Below are positions 1-10,269 of a stretch of DNA of 64,000 nucleotides, in pieces. How positions within the stretch are numbered: the stretch's first letter is position 1; each line of letters opens with the position of its first letter. Source of the stretch: Xanthostigma xanthostigma. Its lineage: Eukaryota > Arthropoda > Insecta > Raphidioptera > Raphidiidae. The DNA lies in contig OY754468.1 in NCBI GenBank assembly GCA_963575645.1, positions 22,158,465 through 22,222,464 of the forward strand. Direction: 5' to 3'. The position numbers and the translations under genes were made by a program. The notes beneath the pieces are model-generated. The model saw only the letters and a list, made by a program, of their open reading frames with translations, had not been told where the DNA came from and did not search any database.

Positions 1-2
1 TA

Positions 3-542
3 ACTCGGTTAAATAAAGTTTTCTATATTATTAAACGTCTCAAAACATGCTGTAGTATTGACGTACTTCTGAATGTATATTACGCGTATGTATATTCTAT
101 ATTAAATTATAACATCATTATTTGGGGTCAATCTACGGAAATCTCTAGAATATTTATCTTACAAAAACGCATTCTACGAATAATATTTAACTTACCTTAC
201 CGCGAATCAGTCAGATCGTACTTTCTTAATTACAAAATTCTTACTGTCCACGCAATTTTCGTGTACAGTAACATTATTTTTCTTAAGAAAAATCTGAATA
301 AATACGAATTTACGCATAATATACACGACCGTTACACACGAAATAGAGATAATATTTACTTGACTCGTCATAATTACGTGAGGTTCGAAAAAAGTCCCTA
401 TTATACTTCTGCTCATATGTATAATGCGCTCCCTGAGTCCATTAAAAATATAACACCTTTCAATAAGTTTAAAAATAAATTAAAAGTATATTTGTGCGAA
501 AAACTACTGTACACTTTAAATGATTATTATGCTATGTCTTAA
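3..542 (+). CDS. Reverse transcriptase C-terminal fragment of a non-LTR retrotransposon, cut by window start
   Basis: The frame is open from base 3 to the TAA at 540-542, about 179 residues, and continues off the left edge, so no start is visible. It has the usual order of the C-terminal end of LINE ORF2: a YNIIIWGQS motif near residue 45, LQKRILRIIF, a LTVHAIFVYSN stretch, TRNRDNIYL, and near the end SPYYTSAHMYNALPESIKN followed by FNKFKNKLKVYL. This is the thumb and post-thumb region of CR1/Jockey-type reverse transcriptases; the catalytic residues would lie upstream. I see no internal stop or frameshift in the visible part. The exact clade is not certain. An ATG at 261 is internal and not a real start. 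Confidence 0.8.
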   Translation, partial: TRLNKVFYIIKRLKTCCSIDVLLNVYYAYVYSILNYNIIIWGQSTEISRIFILQKRILRIIFNLPYRESVRSYFLNYKILTVHAIFVYSNIIFLKKNLNKYEFTHNIHDRYTRNRDNIYLTRHNYVRFEKSPYYTSAHMYNALPESIKNITPFNKFKNKLKVYLCEKLLYTLNDYYAMS

Positions 543-621
543 CTAGTAACTACCCTGACCATGTACAAACGATTGTTTTTATGTACAATAAAAAATTATT
601 ATTATTATTATTATTATTATT
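543..621 (+). mobile_element. 3' UTR and (ATT)n tail of the same LINE
   Basis: A short UTR follows the RT stop codon, with an AATAAA at 587-592 and then an uninterrupted ATT microsatellite (about 594-621). LINEs that end in short tandem repeats instead of poly(A) are typical of the CR1 group. The element ends here. Confidence 0.75.
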
Positions 622-1034
622 TGTGTATATGCGTTGGATTATGAGTTGGCTTTTTATTAAAGGTGACAACTAGATGACAGGGCAAATATTAGTTATTTGA
701 ATTTCGCTTAATTTTTTTTTAATTTCTGTGATAAAAATTCTTCTTGCGATTTTATCAACATAATATTGTGTTCCATCTAAAATCTAGATTTTTAAAATTT
801 TTTTTTGAACGGTCTTCGGTTTTCGATACAAAATTGTATGGACGAACAATAATTTTTTTTTTTTCAATCAAAAAGCACCATTCAGTACCTAATTTGAACA
901 GTAATAATGCTAGGTCTCCGTTACGACTTTAATCTGAAATCGTTTTCAACTAGATGGAGATCTCCATTATTTTGAAAAGAAATGACATTCTTAAATCTGG
1001 GTTTAAGGTAAAATTCGTACCAAAACCCAGCGTA
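622..1034. other. AT-rich spacer
   Basis: No gene, repeat partner or motif recognised. The short frame at 744-932 is low complexity with poly-T/poly-A runs. Confidence 0.5.
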
Positions 1035-1094
1035 TAATAACCACAAAAATGTTATGCCATATTAATATATTGCATAACATTTTTGTGGTTATTA
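1035..1094. repeat. Perfect 22-bp inverted repeat (hairpin)
   Basis: Arms at 1035-1056 and 1073-1094 are perfect reverse complements (TAATAACCACAAAAATG...) around a 16-nt loop. The perfect arms suggest a recent small foldback element. No second copy was found in the window. Confidence 0.8.
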
Positions 1095-2033
1095 GTAAGT
1101 CAGTGAGTGGATTGGGACAATCAGTTATATATTAAACAATTGTAGCTACATCTTGTGTTGTTTGCTTTTGTATGTTTATAAATGGTATCGATTTCTTATC
1201 AACAAGAGTAAATATTATTTTTAGTGCCTCCAAGTTTAAACGTAAAAGATAAGTGAAAATTCTTTTTTTTAATACATATGCGAGTAGATATAGATAATTT
1301 TGGTATGTTGCTTTTTAAAGATAAGCTTTCGATTTCTCAGAGACGGTTTTAAAGTAATTAATCTGCCGATGAAGTTTATTACAATAAAGTATTGATAAGT
1401 AACAAGTTTATTATAATTTATTCAAAAAGTATAACATTGTATGGTGAAGGTCCTTTTTATAGAGGCTGGCTTTAAGAGTTCTTTAGTTTTAAAGATATGT
1501 ACATTCTACAATAAAAATACCGTTCAGATATAGAACTGCAGAAGATACTTGTGTTATAATTTTTAAAATGCGTTTGCATCAAGGGTAGTTATTTATTAGA
1601 AACTAGAAAAACAGACGACATGAGGTTGTGCCATGTGTTAAAGTTCAAAAGTTTTGACTTTTGGGTTGATAGGTTAACTCTTCAAGTGTTTAACTGCTTA
1701 AAATTTGTTACACTAAAGCAGTTAAAAATGGGTTCTAAGAAATATTTAATGATATTACAATCTGATTTTGTGTGAGCTTTACTGACATCTGCAGATGCGG
1801 ATGCGGAATTTGAAATAGTAATAAGAATAATAATACATTTTTCAATAAATGTGAAAGCAAAAGAAAGCTTTTTCCTCCGTTTTTTTTAGTCTTTCAATAA
1901 TACTCAAAATTCAATTAGTAATGCAATTTGTACTTTCTCTTAAAACAAAGTCAGTAAGGAAATGCATTTAAGAAACTATACATTGAGCAAATTCTTTTAA
2001 ATCTTGTTAATAAAAAATAATCTCAACTTATTT
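1095..2033. other. AT-rich spacer
   Basis: No gene or repeat recognised in this stretch. Confidence 0.5.
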
Positions 2034-2564
2034 TTAGGGTTCCGTACCTCAAAAGGAAAAAATGAACCGTATAGGATCACTTTGTTGTCCGTCTGTCTGC
2101 CTGTCAATACTCTTGGGAATCATGAAATTTAGCAAAAAGCAATGTCTTGCAGCACAAGTAAAGGGAAAAATCCGAAAACCGTAAATTTGTAGTACACCAC
2201 AAAAAAAATGTTTGTAAACCGCAACAACATGCTACGTACGTACACATTAACAGTTCTAATACAAAACAAGCGTCCGCTGCCGGTGCGTTTATACAGCACA
2301 ATATGAGAACTCTCGCATACAACACGGTACGACAACTAGGCTATCAGATATTGCTATGAGGTACAATACAGTTCAGTAATGCATCTGAATTCATTGCAAT
2401 TACACGTTTAGTTGGCAAACTGATCGCGACCTTTGTCGATGCATGCGGACAACAGTTTTCCAACGGATAAGTGGGAAAAATCTTCGAGACTTGATTTCTG
2501 TGATGGACGAACTATTTACATACCTACAAGTTTGTACGGAACCCTCGCACTTGGCCAGTTTTTT
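2034..2564 (+). mobile_element. Dispersed moth repeat with GGTTCCGTACC ends
   Basis: It begins AGGGTTCCGTACCTCAAAAG and ends with GTACGGAACCCTCGCACTTG then GCCAGTTTTTT, so the two ends carry a short inverted match (GGGTTCCGTAC / GTACGGAACCC). I remember this sequence, including the GTCCGTCTGTCTG stretch, as a high-copy dispersed repeat of Lepidoptera; its class is not settled from this copy. The interior is diverged and only the ends match well. ORFs over it (2104-2335 minus, 2433-2654 plus) are chance frames. Confidence 0.6.
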
Positions 2565-2637
2565 AACCGACTTCAACAAAAAGGAGGAGGTTCTATGTTC
2601 GTCTGTATATTTTATTTTTTTTTAGGTAGGTATGTTC
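2565..2637 (+). repeat. CCGACTTC/GGAGGAGG repeat, short copy 1
   Basis: It starts AACCGACTTC and contains AAGGAGGAGGTTCTATGTTC, then a T-rich run. Longer relatives lie at 7459-7690 and, on the minus strand, 40586-40848. In all three places a long foldback lies beside or close to this unit, so the two may be parts of one composite element. Confidence 0.65.
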
Positions 2638-2844
2638 AAATAAAATATTTTTAACAAAAAAATTGAACCGACTTCACACTAAAAAGTAAAAAATAATTTC
2701 GTATTGAAATGTTTTGGAGTCGGTGTCAGCCAAAATGAAATTTATTCCGAGAACTACACCGGCTCCAAAACATTTCAATACGCAATTATTTTTTACTTTT
2801 TAGTGTGAAGTCGGTTCAATTTTTTTGTTAAAAATATTTTATTT
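2638..2844. mobile_element. Long foldback element, family A copy 1
   Basis: Arms of 88 nt at 2638-2725 and 2757-2844 are reverse complements with only a couple of mismatches, around a 31-nt spacer. The inner edge reads GGAGTCGGTGTCAGCC. Both arms lack the same 7 nt that copies 2 and 3 keep just after CGACTTCA. The element has no coding capacity and belongs to a foldback/MITE class I cannot name. Confidence 0.85.
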
Positions 2845-3504
2845 ATTCAATATTATATTACACCGCATGTAGTTATTCAATCTATAAGCCTCTCTATACA
2901 TGCCAATGTGTTGATCATGAACCAGTTACTGTGATCTCATGATTAACACATAAAATATACACGTATAATACGTGCGGTACACATAATATGTAGTTTGCGA
3001 GGGAGGGCAGGCTGCTGTTGTACTGTCGCGTCGAACTCGCTAACAAGGCTGTCCACACCTGTCGGAATCAATGCATCGCGCGCTTCACTCTCCTTCCCTC
3101 TTTTACACCTATATGCCCCGTGTGTGCCTTTTGAACGTCTCAAAGATGCATCTCTTGTGTGCAGATGCACCGTGAGTCTGTGTTTATCCCAACGTATTAA
3201 TATTAACTTACGTAATATAACGAGTGTTCTTATTATTTCGATGTACATATTTTACCAAGCCATCGATTTAAAAATGCATTGATTTATACCACGCCAATTA
3301 TATTGGATAAATGAACTCATTCCGGTCTGAAGTTGAAGTATTTTATTTTGTAAAGCAGAAAGCAATGGGAAATAAATACGTGTCATATTTTGTGATCTGT
3401 TTTCGACTGCATCGCGAGAAAACGATAGGATACGAATGTTTTTTGTTCTCTATAAAATTACAAAGCAAATAACAATTTACTCTAAATTGTTTAGGAGATC
3501 TGGT
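2845..3504. other. Spacer with a GC-richer island at about 2990-3190
   Basis: Two overlapping frames of about 100 codons run on opposite strands over the island (2943-3248 minus, 2995-3282 plus). Neither resembles a known protein to me and neither has clear splice context. Otherwise AT-rich with nothing recognised. Confidence 0.4.
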
Positions 3505-3690
3505 GAATCAAAGTTTGACCTAAAATAGTCAAAAATCATCGAAAGGTGCCATTTTTTGTTCATTGTAATAAAATATACCTAGTCTATTATAAAGATATTC
3601 TAATGTTTCTCTTTAAAAAAGTCAATAGACAAAAAGTCTATACGGCAAATGGCTTTCATTTTAGATCAAACTTTGGAATGACTAATATTT
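3505..3690. repeat. Imperfect foldback about 185 bp
   Basis: The left side carries CAAAGTTTGACCTAAAAT and GGTGCCATTT; the right side carries the reverse complements ATTTTAGATCAAACTTTGG and GGCAAATGGC in mirrored order. It is probably an old foldback MITE. Confidence 0.55.
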
Positions 3691-3717
3691 CCCCTATGGT
3701 ATTATCGTATTAAAAAA

Positions 3718-3822
3718 ATTAGGAGCCGTCGTGAGACGTCTGGCAGATGTGAAATATACATTTAAGCGAAATTCTAGTAACTAAATTTCGCCTCGTCAAC
3801 TAACGAATTTAAATATAGCCCT
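3718..3822 (+). repeat. Dispersed repeat, partner of 60595-60745
   Basis: It begins ATTAGGAGCCGTCGTGAGAC and continues to AACTAAATTTCGCCTCGTC. The same sequence lies in the opposite orientation at 60595-60745, where the GCGAAATTTAGTTAC motif is repeated in tandem. Confidence 0.7.
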
Positions 3823-6183
3823 GTAACTAATACACAGTGTGTGTCTCGAATTAGATGTATCTTGCTCATTGTTAGTTTCAATTGCAATATCACCTATCTC
3901 TTGCGTTGTTTGTGTAGGTACTGAAAAAGGAAATAAAATTTTATTAGTTTTATTTTTTTATAAAAATAGAAGAAAGAAAAAGGAGTTAAAATATAAACCG
4001 CTTATTGACAAGTAAACACATTTCTAACCTCAAATGAACAATTATAACATAGAATAGTAATAAAATAATGGTATTAATACCTAATTACTTAACTAACCTT
4101 TGGTTTGAATCAGTAGATTGTGTTGTGTAAATCATTTTAATGCAGCTTGCACTATAATAGTGGACAAGCAGTAGCGCGCGCACATAGGTACAGATAAATG
4201 CGATTTCCATGGATTTTCTGCCAAACGCCCCAATAGATGTTTCACATCAAAAACATACCATGTGTGAAAATGTGGCAGACTGCACATCTTGGCTGCATCT
4301 TGGTGCAGACCTGTTGCTGTTATAAGTTTTTGCAAAATGTAAATTAAATACCGGATTTTAAGCGCACTATTTAACAGCTTAAAAATCTGAAACATCGCAC
4401 CTTAATATGTAAATAAAATTGTATGGGTACGTGTCGGAATAAAATAGGAGGCGCGGGCGTGATATATATTGTGGCATGTTTGTGTGTATATGTGTTAACA
4501 ACACAGCACAATTATCGGCGCGTTCATATCTCTAGCTCTTAATAAATCTAAGTTTGACGTGTACGAGAACCAATCGGTCTCAGGTAATCTCTTCACAATG
4601 TATTGCATTTGATGAAGTTCTACTTTCGACCATATACTCATGGATAAGCTCGAGCCGTATCAATATTGTATGGTTAACACGGGGAACCACCATATCAGTA
4701 TATTATGCAGCCTACGGGTTTCATAGGGTCGCCAGATCGTCTATGGAAGTAAACGTGAAATAATATATTTATTTTATTACATTTTTTCAAGTAATTATTA
4801 TGCTCAATATTATTATGCTCAATTAATTATTATTTGAAAAATGCTCATTAGGCACAATGTTATATAATAGCATGAAAAATTGCGCACAGTAGGCGGTGCT
4901 GAAGTCACGCACCCATCGAATTTATGCTTTTGTGTAAATCTAAGGATATTTGTGAAAGAGTTTAGGTACACGCCATTGGCAACAATGTGAATGGACTCGA
5001 GCGGCCCATGGTGTATGGTTGACGAGTACTACATAATGTAAAAAAACTGACAAAACTATTCTGAACTTGGTGGTAAAAAGATTTATTTACTAAAATTAAA
5101 TACCAATAAAACAAGCTAAAAGTACTTCTCTAAAAATAATGAAAAATGAAAAAAATAAATAACGCAAAACAAACAAATTCTAAAACAAAAATAATACACA
5201 AAATATTTATATCTCACAGATGTCTATTTATCTCTTAATGTTTATATTTATGTCACTATATTTATGTCGCGCACTGTTTACTGTCACTGACACTGACTGA
5301 TTCGTGAGTGGCTTCCTTGCCTTCCACGGTAGCGCTGTTTATATCGGTTCTTCAGCCGCATTCTGGAACATTCACCAACTTTCTCGAAGCTACGGCATTC
5401 TTTTATGCGGTTCCAATAAGAATGCGCGCATTGTTGTCTGTGCGATTCCGATAACAATGCGATTATTGTTGTCTACGCGACTCTGACAACAATACACTGC
5501 CGTCGCCGCCAGTGGTGTCTCGTTCCAATAATATGCACAGCTAGGAGGCGTTGTTGACTGTGTTGCATTCTGCACGGACCTGCTAATGGAATGATCGCTT
5601 TGCCCTGCATTGCTGATGATAAAAAGCACTAATCGTCAGATCTGTACGTTTAATTGACACGTTGACTGTAATGATGCTCCCGTGTTTTAGTCAAACATTT
5701 TTTGCGTGATTCGAATCAATATGCGAAATAACGTTCTGCACTACAATGGCGCTGTTTTACCATCTTCACTGGAGTTGGGAATAATCGTTGGTTTTAATAA
5801 ATAATCGGAAGGTTACTATTAGAATGATTCAATCGAAATGATTCCTTCGCATTATGTATGTTGTGAATGTTTCAACTATCGAACGAATTGGCTCTCGATT
5901 TCGATTGTTAGTCTTGAGAGAGTCGCCTACATTCAATGCTTCATAGTACAGACGAAGATAAAAGACGTAAGTAATCGTATTCAGTACTGTGCAATGCATT
6001 AGTATCTCGAGATCTCCAATGAAACGATTTATTCAACGCAGAAAATGTATCCAAATATATGTCACTTATTTAACGTGAAACAGTGTATAAAACAGATGTT
6101 GCATTAAAAAGTTCAAGTTTGTCTCAAGTCGATGATTTACGGTCATAAATTCCACATGTGTTTCACTTTTGAATGATTTAAAG
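3823..6183. other. Spacer; possible old LTR-like stretch at about 5040-5640
   Basis: No gene is recognised. From about 5040 the minus strand has AATAAATC followed by an A/T-rich tract, and at 5290-5640 a GC-richer block with short repeated GTTGTCT(G/A)CGCGA-type words, which is reminiscent of a solo LTR, but no TG...CA ends or target duplication could be fixed. The minus frame at 4132-4395 (87 aa) resembles nothing I know. Confidence 0.3.
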
Positions 6184-6412
6184 CAGTGATGTCAAAGATA
6201 CGGTTCGCGGGCCGGATCCGACCCTCAAACCATCTTAATACGGCCCGCAACCAGAATCTATCCAGTGAGAATTCTAGACGGCATTCGATGCCACTACGTA
6301 TTTTTAAAATTGCTGGATCCTCAAGCGCAAGATAATTTACCCTTTTTGTTACCTTTTGTATGAATATTAATTTGTTATTTTTAACGTGTTCATTGCTAAA
6401 TTATAAATAAAT
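6184..6412 (+). repeat. hAT-like fragment, copy 1
   Basis: It starts CAGTGATGTCAAAGATACGG and includes a GCGGGCCGGATCC block and the phrase TGGATCCTCAAGCGCAAGAT. A related, partly deleted copy lies at 19818-19990. The CAGTG start suits a hAT end, but no target duplication was found. Confidence 0.5.
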
Positions 6413-6420
6413 ATTTTGTT

Positions 6421-6576
6421 AAATAAAAAATAAAGAATAGTTACTTCTTACCACAACAGTTTTCTTCAGCAAACATTAAGCTTAATGTTTGCTGAAGATG
6501 AGAGCATAGCTCCCGAAATTTACATCCGCTAAGAAAACTGTTGTGGTAAGAACTAACTATTCTTTATTTTTTATTT
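6421..6576. mobile_element. Foldback element, family F copy 1, with a 36-bp perfect palindrome
   Basis: Arms 6421-6466 and 6531-6576 are 46-nt inverted repeats with one mismatch. They enclose a spacerless perfect palindrome at 6463-6498 centred on AAGCTT. The inner tail (GCTGAAGATGAGAGCATAGC at 6491-6510) also occurs in the longer relative at 18099-18585, so this looks like an internal-deletion derivative. Confidence 0.85.
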
Positions 6577-6690
6577 TTGTTTCAACCACAGTGTCTTAAT
6601 ATTTGTATATATAAATATTTTGTTGCAAATAAAATATCATTTTTTTCATTCTTGTTACAACATGTTTAAAAAAATTTATGAAAAAACTAA

Positions 6691-7088
6691 TGCTGGGTTG
6701 TAGAAAGGATTGTCAAAAAATTTGATTTGACAATGACCTTAGATTGTGATTCTATATTTACAGTTTCCATACATATCAGGAGCAATCTAATGTCGTATTT
6801 AATTCTAGAACATTAGAAATTAGATTGTACTCATAAAAAAACAAATGATTTTTCTATATAGAAAAAGACCTCTTTTCAAGCTAGACTTTGATCAAAATGT
6901 TGGTTCGAAGTGGAAACTGTCTAAAAAAAGATGCTAAATACAATGTAAATACGGTGTCAGAAATATATCGTTCCAATCGATTAATTTATTTTTCGAGCAG
7001 GCTCGATTAAAAACTCTACTATGCTTTTAATTTGGAGGTATTCACAATCTAAGGTCATCGTCAAATCAGAATTTTTGGGAACCCAGCA
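6691..7088. mobile_element. TIR element with TAA duplication
   Basis: The ends TGCTGGGTT and AACCCAGCA are inverted and flanked by TAA at 6688-6690 and 7089-7091. A second inverted block (ATTTGACAATGACCTTAG at 6724, mirrored near 7041-7066) lies just inside. A 3-bp TAA duplication suits PIF/Harbinger, but no coding remains support that. Confidence 0.7.
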
Positions 7089-7458
7089 TAATTGTTTAAA
7101 CAACCGATTTTGTTTCATTATTTTTTTTTATTTTGACTCTTGATGCCAAACATAGGTAGATATCTATTCCAATTCACTCTTGGGAATATACCTTTGTCAA
7201 ACAAGCGACATTTTTTATTAACTGTCAACTTCTTTGTTACAAAATACTGCATTTTTTGCGAAAAATAATTATCTATGTTGAGATCAGACTGTGAACTGCA
7301 CACATTTTAAGCGTGATATGATGAATTGTTTTTATGATTAAATCACTGAAGATACATTATTTATCCAGATAATCTTGTCATATTTGTTTAGTTCCAATGT
7401 CAGTAAAATTGCTAAGATTTTTACCAAAACATTCGTAGTGTTAAATAAATCCATATTT
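7089..7458. other. AT-rich spacer
   Basis: Nothing recognised. The minus frame at 7118-7303 is probably chance. Confidence 0.45.
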
Positions 7459-7690
7459 TTAACCGACTTCTAAAAAGGAGGAGGTTATATGTTCGTCTGT
7501 ATATATATATTTTTTTTATGTATGTTCACCGATTTCTTAGTCAATTATGGACCGATTTTCAAATTTTTTTTTATTCGAAAGAGTGCACTTCCGAGGTGGT
7601 CCCGTCGGAACCAAGTCAGGATCTGATGGTGGAATCCGGAGAAATCGAGGGAAACTCAAATTTTACCCATTGCAATTACTTCATACAATC
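7459..7690 (+). repeat. CCGACTTC/GGAGGAGG repeat, copy 2
   Basis: Starts TTAACCGACTTC, then AAGGAGGAGGTTATATGTTC and a block with GCACTTCCGAGGTGG and AAGTCAGGATCTGATGG. The frame giving VVPSEPSQDLMVESGEI (from 7518) also recurs in the minus copy at 40586-40848. I take these short frames as products of the repeat rather than host exons. Confidence 0.75.
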
Positions 7691-7726
7691 ATATCATATT
7701 ATTTATTATTATTATTATTTATTATT

Positions 7727-8286
7727 AATATTATAAATGCGAATGTAAGTTTGTTTGTTACGCTTTCACGCAAAAACTACTTAACCGATCATCATGAAAC
7801 TTTGCACATACACTCTTGAAGGTATTAGAAGTAACATAGGATACTTTTTATTAAAAAAAAATAAAAATTTTTTACGAAAAATAAGAAAGGGTTGAAAACA
7901 TTTTTTGGGCCCAAAAATACCGAAAAATTTCTCCGAATCGTTTCAAAATTGAAATTTAACCCTTTAGTAATGATTAAAATGTGCTATTAAAATTTCATTA
8001 AAATCGGCCCGACAGGACCGGACTTACAAATTTTATGAAAACGAAATATTATAAATGCGAATGTAAGTTTGTTTGTTACGCTTTCACGCAAAAACTACTT
8101 AACCGATCATCATGAAACTTTGCACATACACTCTTGAAGGTATTAGAAGTAACATAGGATACTTTTTATTAAAAAAAAATAAAAATTTTTTACGAAAAAT
8201 AAGAAAATTTGTACCTCAACCCCTGATATGCATGTCAAAAGTCGATTTCCATATCAATCGCGGGCGTAGCCGCGGGTAGCGGCTAG
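7727..8286 (+). mobile_element. Helitron-like element with an internal 162-bp direct duplication
   Basis: The right end is GGGCGTAGCCGCGGGTAGCG followed by CTAG and a T, which is the GC hairpin plus CTRR end of Helitrons. The sequence ATTATAAATGCGAATGTAAG near the left end occurs twice: 7727-7888 and 8045-8206 are identical over 162 bp. The left end abuts an ATT-rich tract, so the true 5' TC is not visible. It sits between the GGAGGAGG unit and foldback copy 2 and probably interrupts one composite repeat. Confidence 0.75.
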
Positions 8287-8298
8287 TAACTGCATAAT

Positions 8299-8328
8299 TT
8301 TTAGTGTTAGATTATCTAACACTAAAAA
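8299..8328. repeat. Short hairpin TTTTTAGTGTTAGA
   Basis: 14-bp perfect arms with a 2-nt loop directly before foldback copy 2. The same TAACACTAAAAAGAG junction precedes copy 3 on the other strand, so this is the normal join between the GGAGGAGG repeat and the foldback. Confidence 0.6.
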
Positions 8329-8335
8329 GAGTGAA

Positions 8336-8544
8336 ATAAAATATTTTTAACAGAAAAATTAAACCGACTTCAAAATATGCACTAAAAAGTAATAAAATAA
8401 TTGCATTTTTGGAGTCGGTGTCAGCCAAGGAAACACTACAATATACCTAGCAATAATAACACCGATTCCAAAAATGCAATTATTTTATTACTTTTTAGTG
8501 CATATTTTGAAGTCGGTTCAATTTTTTTGTTAAAAATATTTTAT
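8336..8544. mobile_element. Long foldback element, family A copy 2
   Basis: Arms 8336-8420 and 8460-8544 are near-perfect inverted repeats with a short unique loop. Both arms share a 9-nt deletion (GCATTTTTGGA where copies 1 and 3 have a longer version) and an extra base in AAGTAATAAAATAA. The inner edge again reads GGAGTCGGTGTCAGCC. Confidence 0.85.
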
Positions 8545-9499
8545 GTTATTCTGTTAATGAGAAATAACAGTGACAATCAATACTGATATGAAAAATTGTA
8601 ACGCGTTCCCAAATTTTTGACTGTCTATTTGGTATCAACAATACTCGAAGGCGGCTGGATCGATTTTGATAAAACATGGTACACTATCATTCGATACTCA
8701 AATTTATGGTATAAAGTTTCCGTCTACAGTCGAGTTATTATAAGACTTCCATCAAAATCATCATTAATGCGAATGGATCCCTTTTAAAAACCTTAAATTT
8801 AAAATTTGGTTTCGGTTCGTTCAACGTTGTCAGTCTGACAGAACAGATGGACGGATATCTAGAACTCGTTTTTCCGCTACGTAACGTTAAAATTCATTAA
8901 AATTTTGAAAAAATTTTTTTTCTTTATTACAACACTCTCTTCTTTTCAAAAATAAAAATAGTTATTTTGTACGGAGTTTTGGTGGTGGCGTTGAAGGTAT
9001 AGCAAATCTTAGGTGACTTTACGGTGTCCTTGCCAACCATTAGGAGCGCCCGGTGCATCATCATGCAGCCAAGAGAGTAGACTAGTCACATCAGATTGCA
9101 TTTGCGCTGTATAGTTTTTTCCTCTCGGCCAGATTATCTTCAATACAGATCTTTCTTTTTATCGTGACAGGTAGGTAGGTTTTATGTTCACAAAGAGAGC
9201 TCTGGACTTGCACACATTTATATGTATTTATCATAAACAAACTATCTTTCCTTCTAGATAATTGTAAAGATATTTTTGTCTAGGCTTTTAACGTTTTCAG
9301 AATTGGGATTTGAACGTTTGATAATAATGTAGAACAAAAGATAAGCATCGTTGGATTTATAATGTATTTTGGTTAGTATCAGGGTCGTACGTACGTCGGT
9401 ATGGAACTGTAGATACAACAACTGATCATAGTCCAAACTCCGATCGTATAAACGTCTACTGAACGCATATATTATATGTATAATAATCACTATATCAAG
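8545..9499. other. Spacer
   Basis: No gene or repeat partner recognised. Frames at 9254-9517 minus and 8401-8586 plus are chance or repeat-derived. Confidence 0.45.
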
Positions 9500-9737
9500 C
9501 ATTGTATATTTACTCAACGTGCGGTGAGCGAAGGCAACAATGCGTCTCTTTTCGAAGTAATTCCGTGGCTATTTCAACAATATATTAGCGAGAATATATC
9601 TCTTTATAGTTCTATAGTGTTAGCCAATCAGAACCAACGGGTTCTTACGACGAAAAAGACAGAAATGTATCCTTGCACCCTAATGGTTCGATTGCGATTT
9701 TATTCCTATGCTTGGTATATAAATAAAAATATATGAC
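9500..9737 (+). repeat. Dispersed repeat G, copy 1
   Basis: Shares ACTCAACGTGCGGTGAGCGA near its start and TTGCGATTTTATTCCTATG near its end with 33130-33502. In the second copy a hAT-like fragment interrupts the match. Class unknown. Confidence 0.6.
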
Positions 9738-10155
9738 TGGGCGACACTATTAAAATTTTATTATTGACATTTATGATGAAAAACAGTGGCAGACTAATTT
9801 GGTTTTTTTTTTGTATCATTTTTTGTGGATAGTATGTCGATTACTAAACCTACTTGCTGGTACAGATTATAGAGAAGTATCAAATAATTTATAGTTATCA
9901 CGTCTGCCTTGCTATTTTTATTTTTGGATACCTAGCAGACTGCTCTCTAAATGGATATCTTCATTGATCAATTTAAGAGATCTCTCAAGTATGCAAAAAA
10001 ATAGTAAGGAAAACGGCGATAATTGTAAATAATTCAATATTTCTCTGCAATCTGCATAAATTTCTTCAATTAGTGATGAACCGTATTCTAGATACAACAA
10101 AGATTGTTGTATTTCACCATATTATCTGTTAAATTCAATAATACATACTAGCTAT
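9738..10155. other. Spacer
   Basis: Nothing recognised. The minus frame at 9918-10100 has no known similarity. Confidence 0.45.
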
Positions 10156-10269
10156 ATATTATCGCGTTAAAATAAAAACGCTTTTCGTAGAGACCAATTG
10201 TGCAACGTAAATCGACGAAAAAACGGTGGCAATCTACAAATTTGGGCGAAGCCAGACCGGACCGTTAGT
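10156..10269 (+). mobile_element. Helitron 3' end, 5'-truncated
   Basis: Carries GCGTTAAAATAAAAACGC, CGTAAATCGACGAAAAAACG and GGGCGAAGCCAGACCGGACC, then GTTAG where an intact family member (25623-25854, minus) has GCTAG. It is therefore a mutated Helitron terminus. Confidence 0.7.

Noticed and set aside
5040..5640. Possible solo LTR on the minus strand
   Set aside because: AATAAA-like and repeated words are suggestive, but no TG...CA ends, target duplication or second copy could be found.
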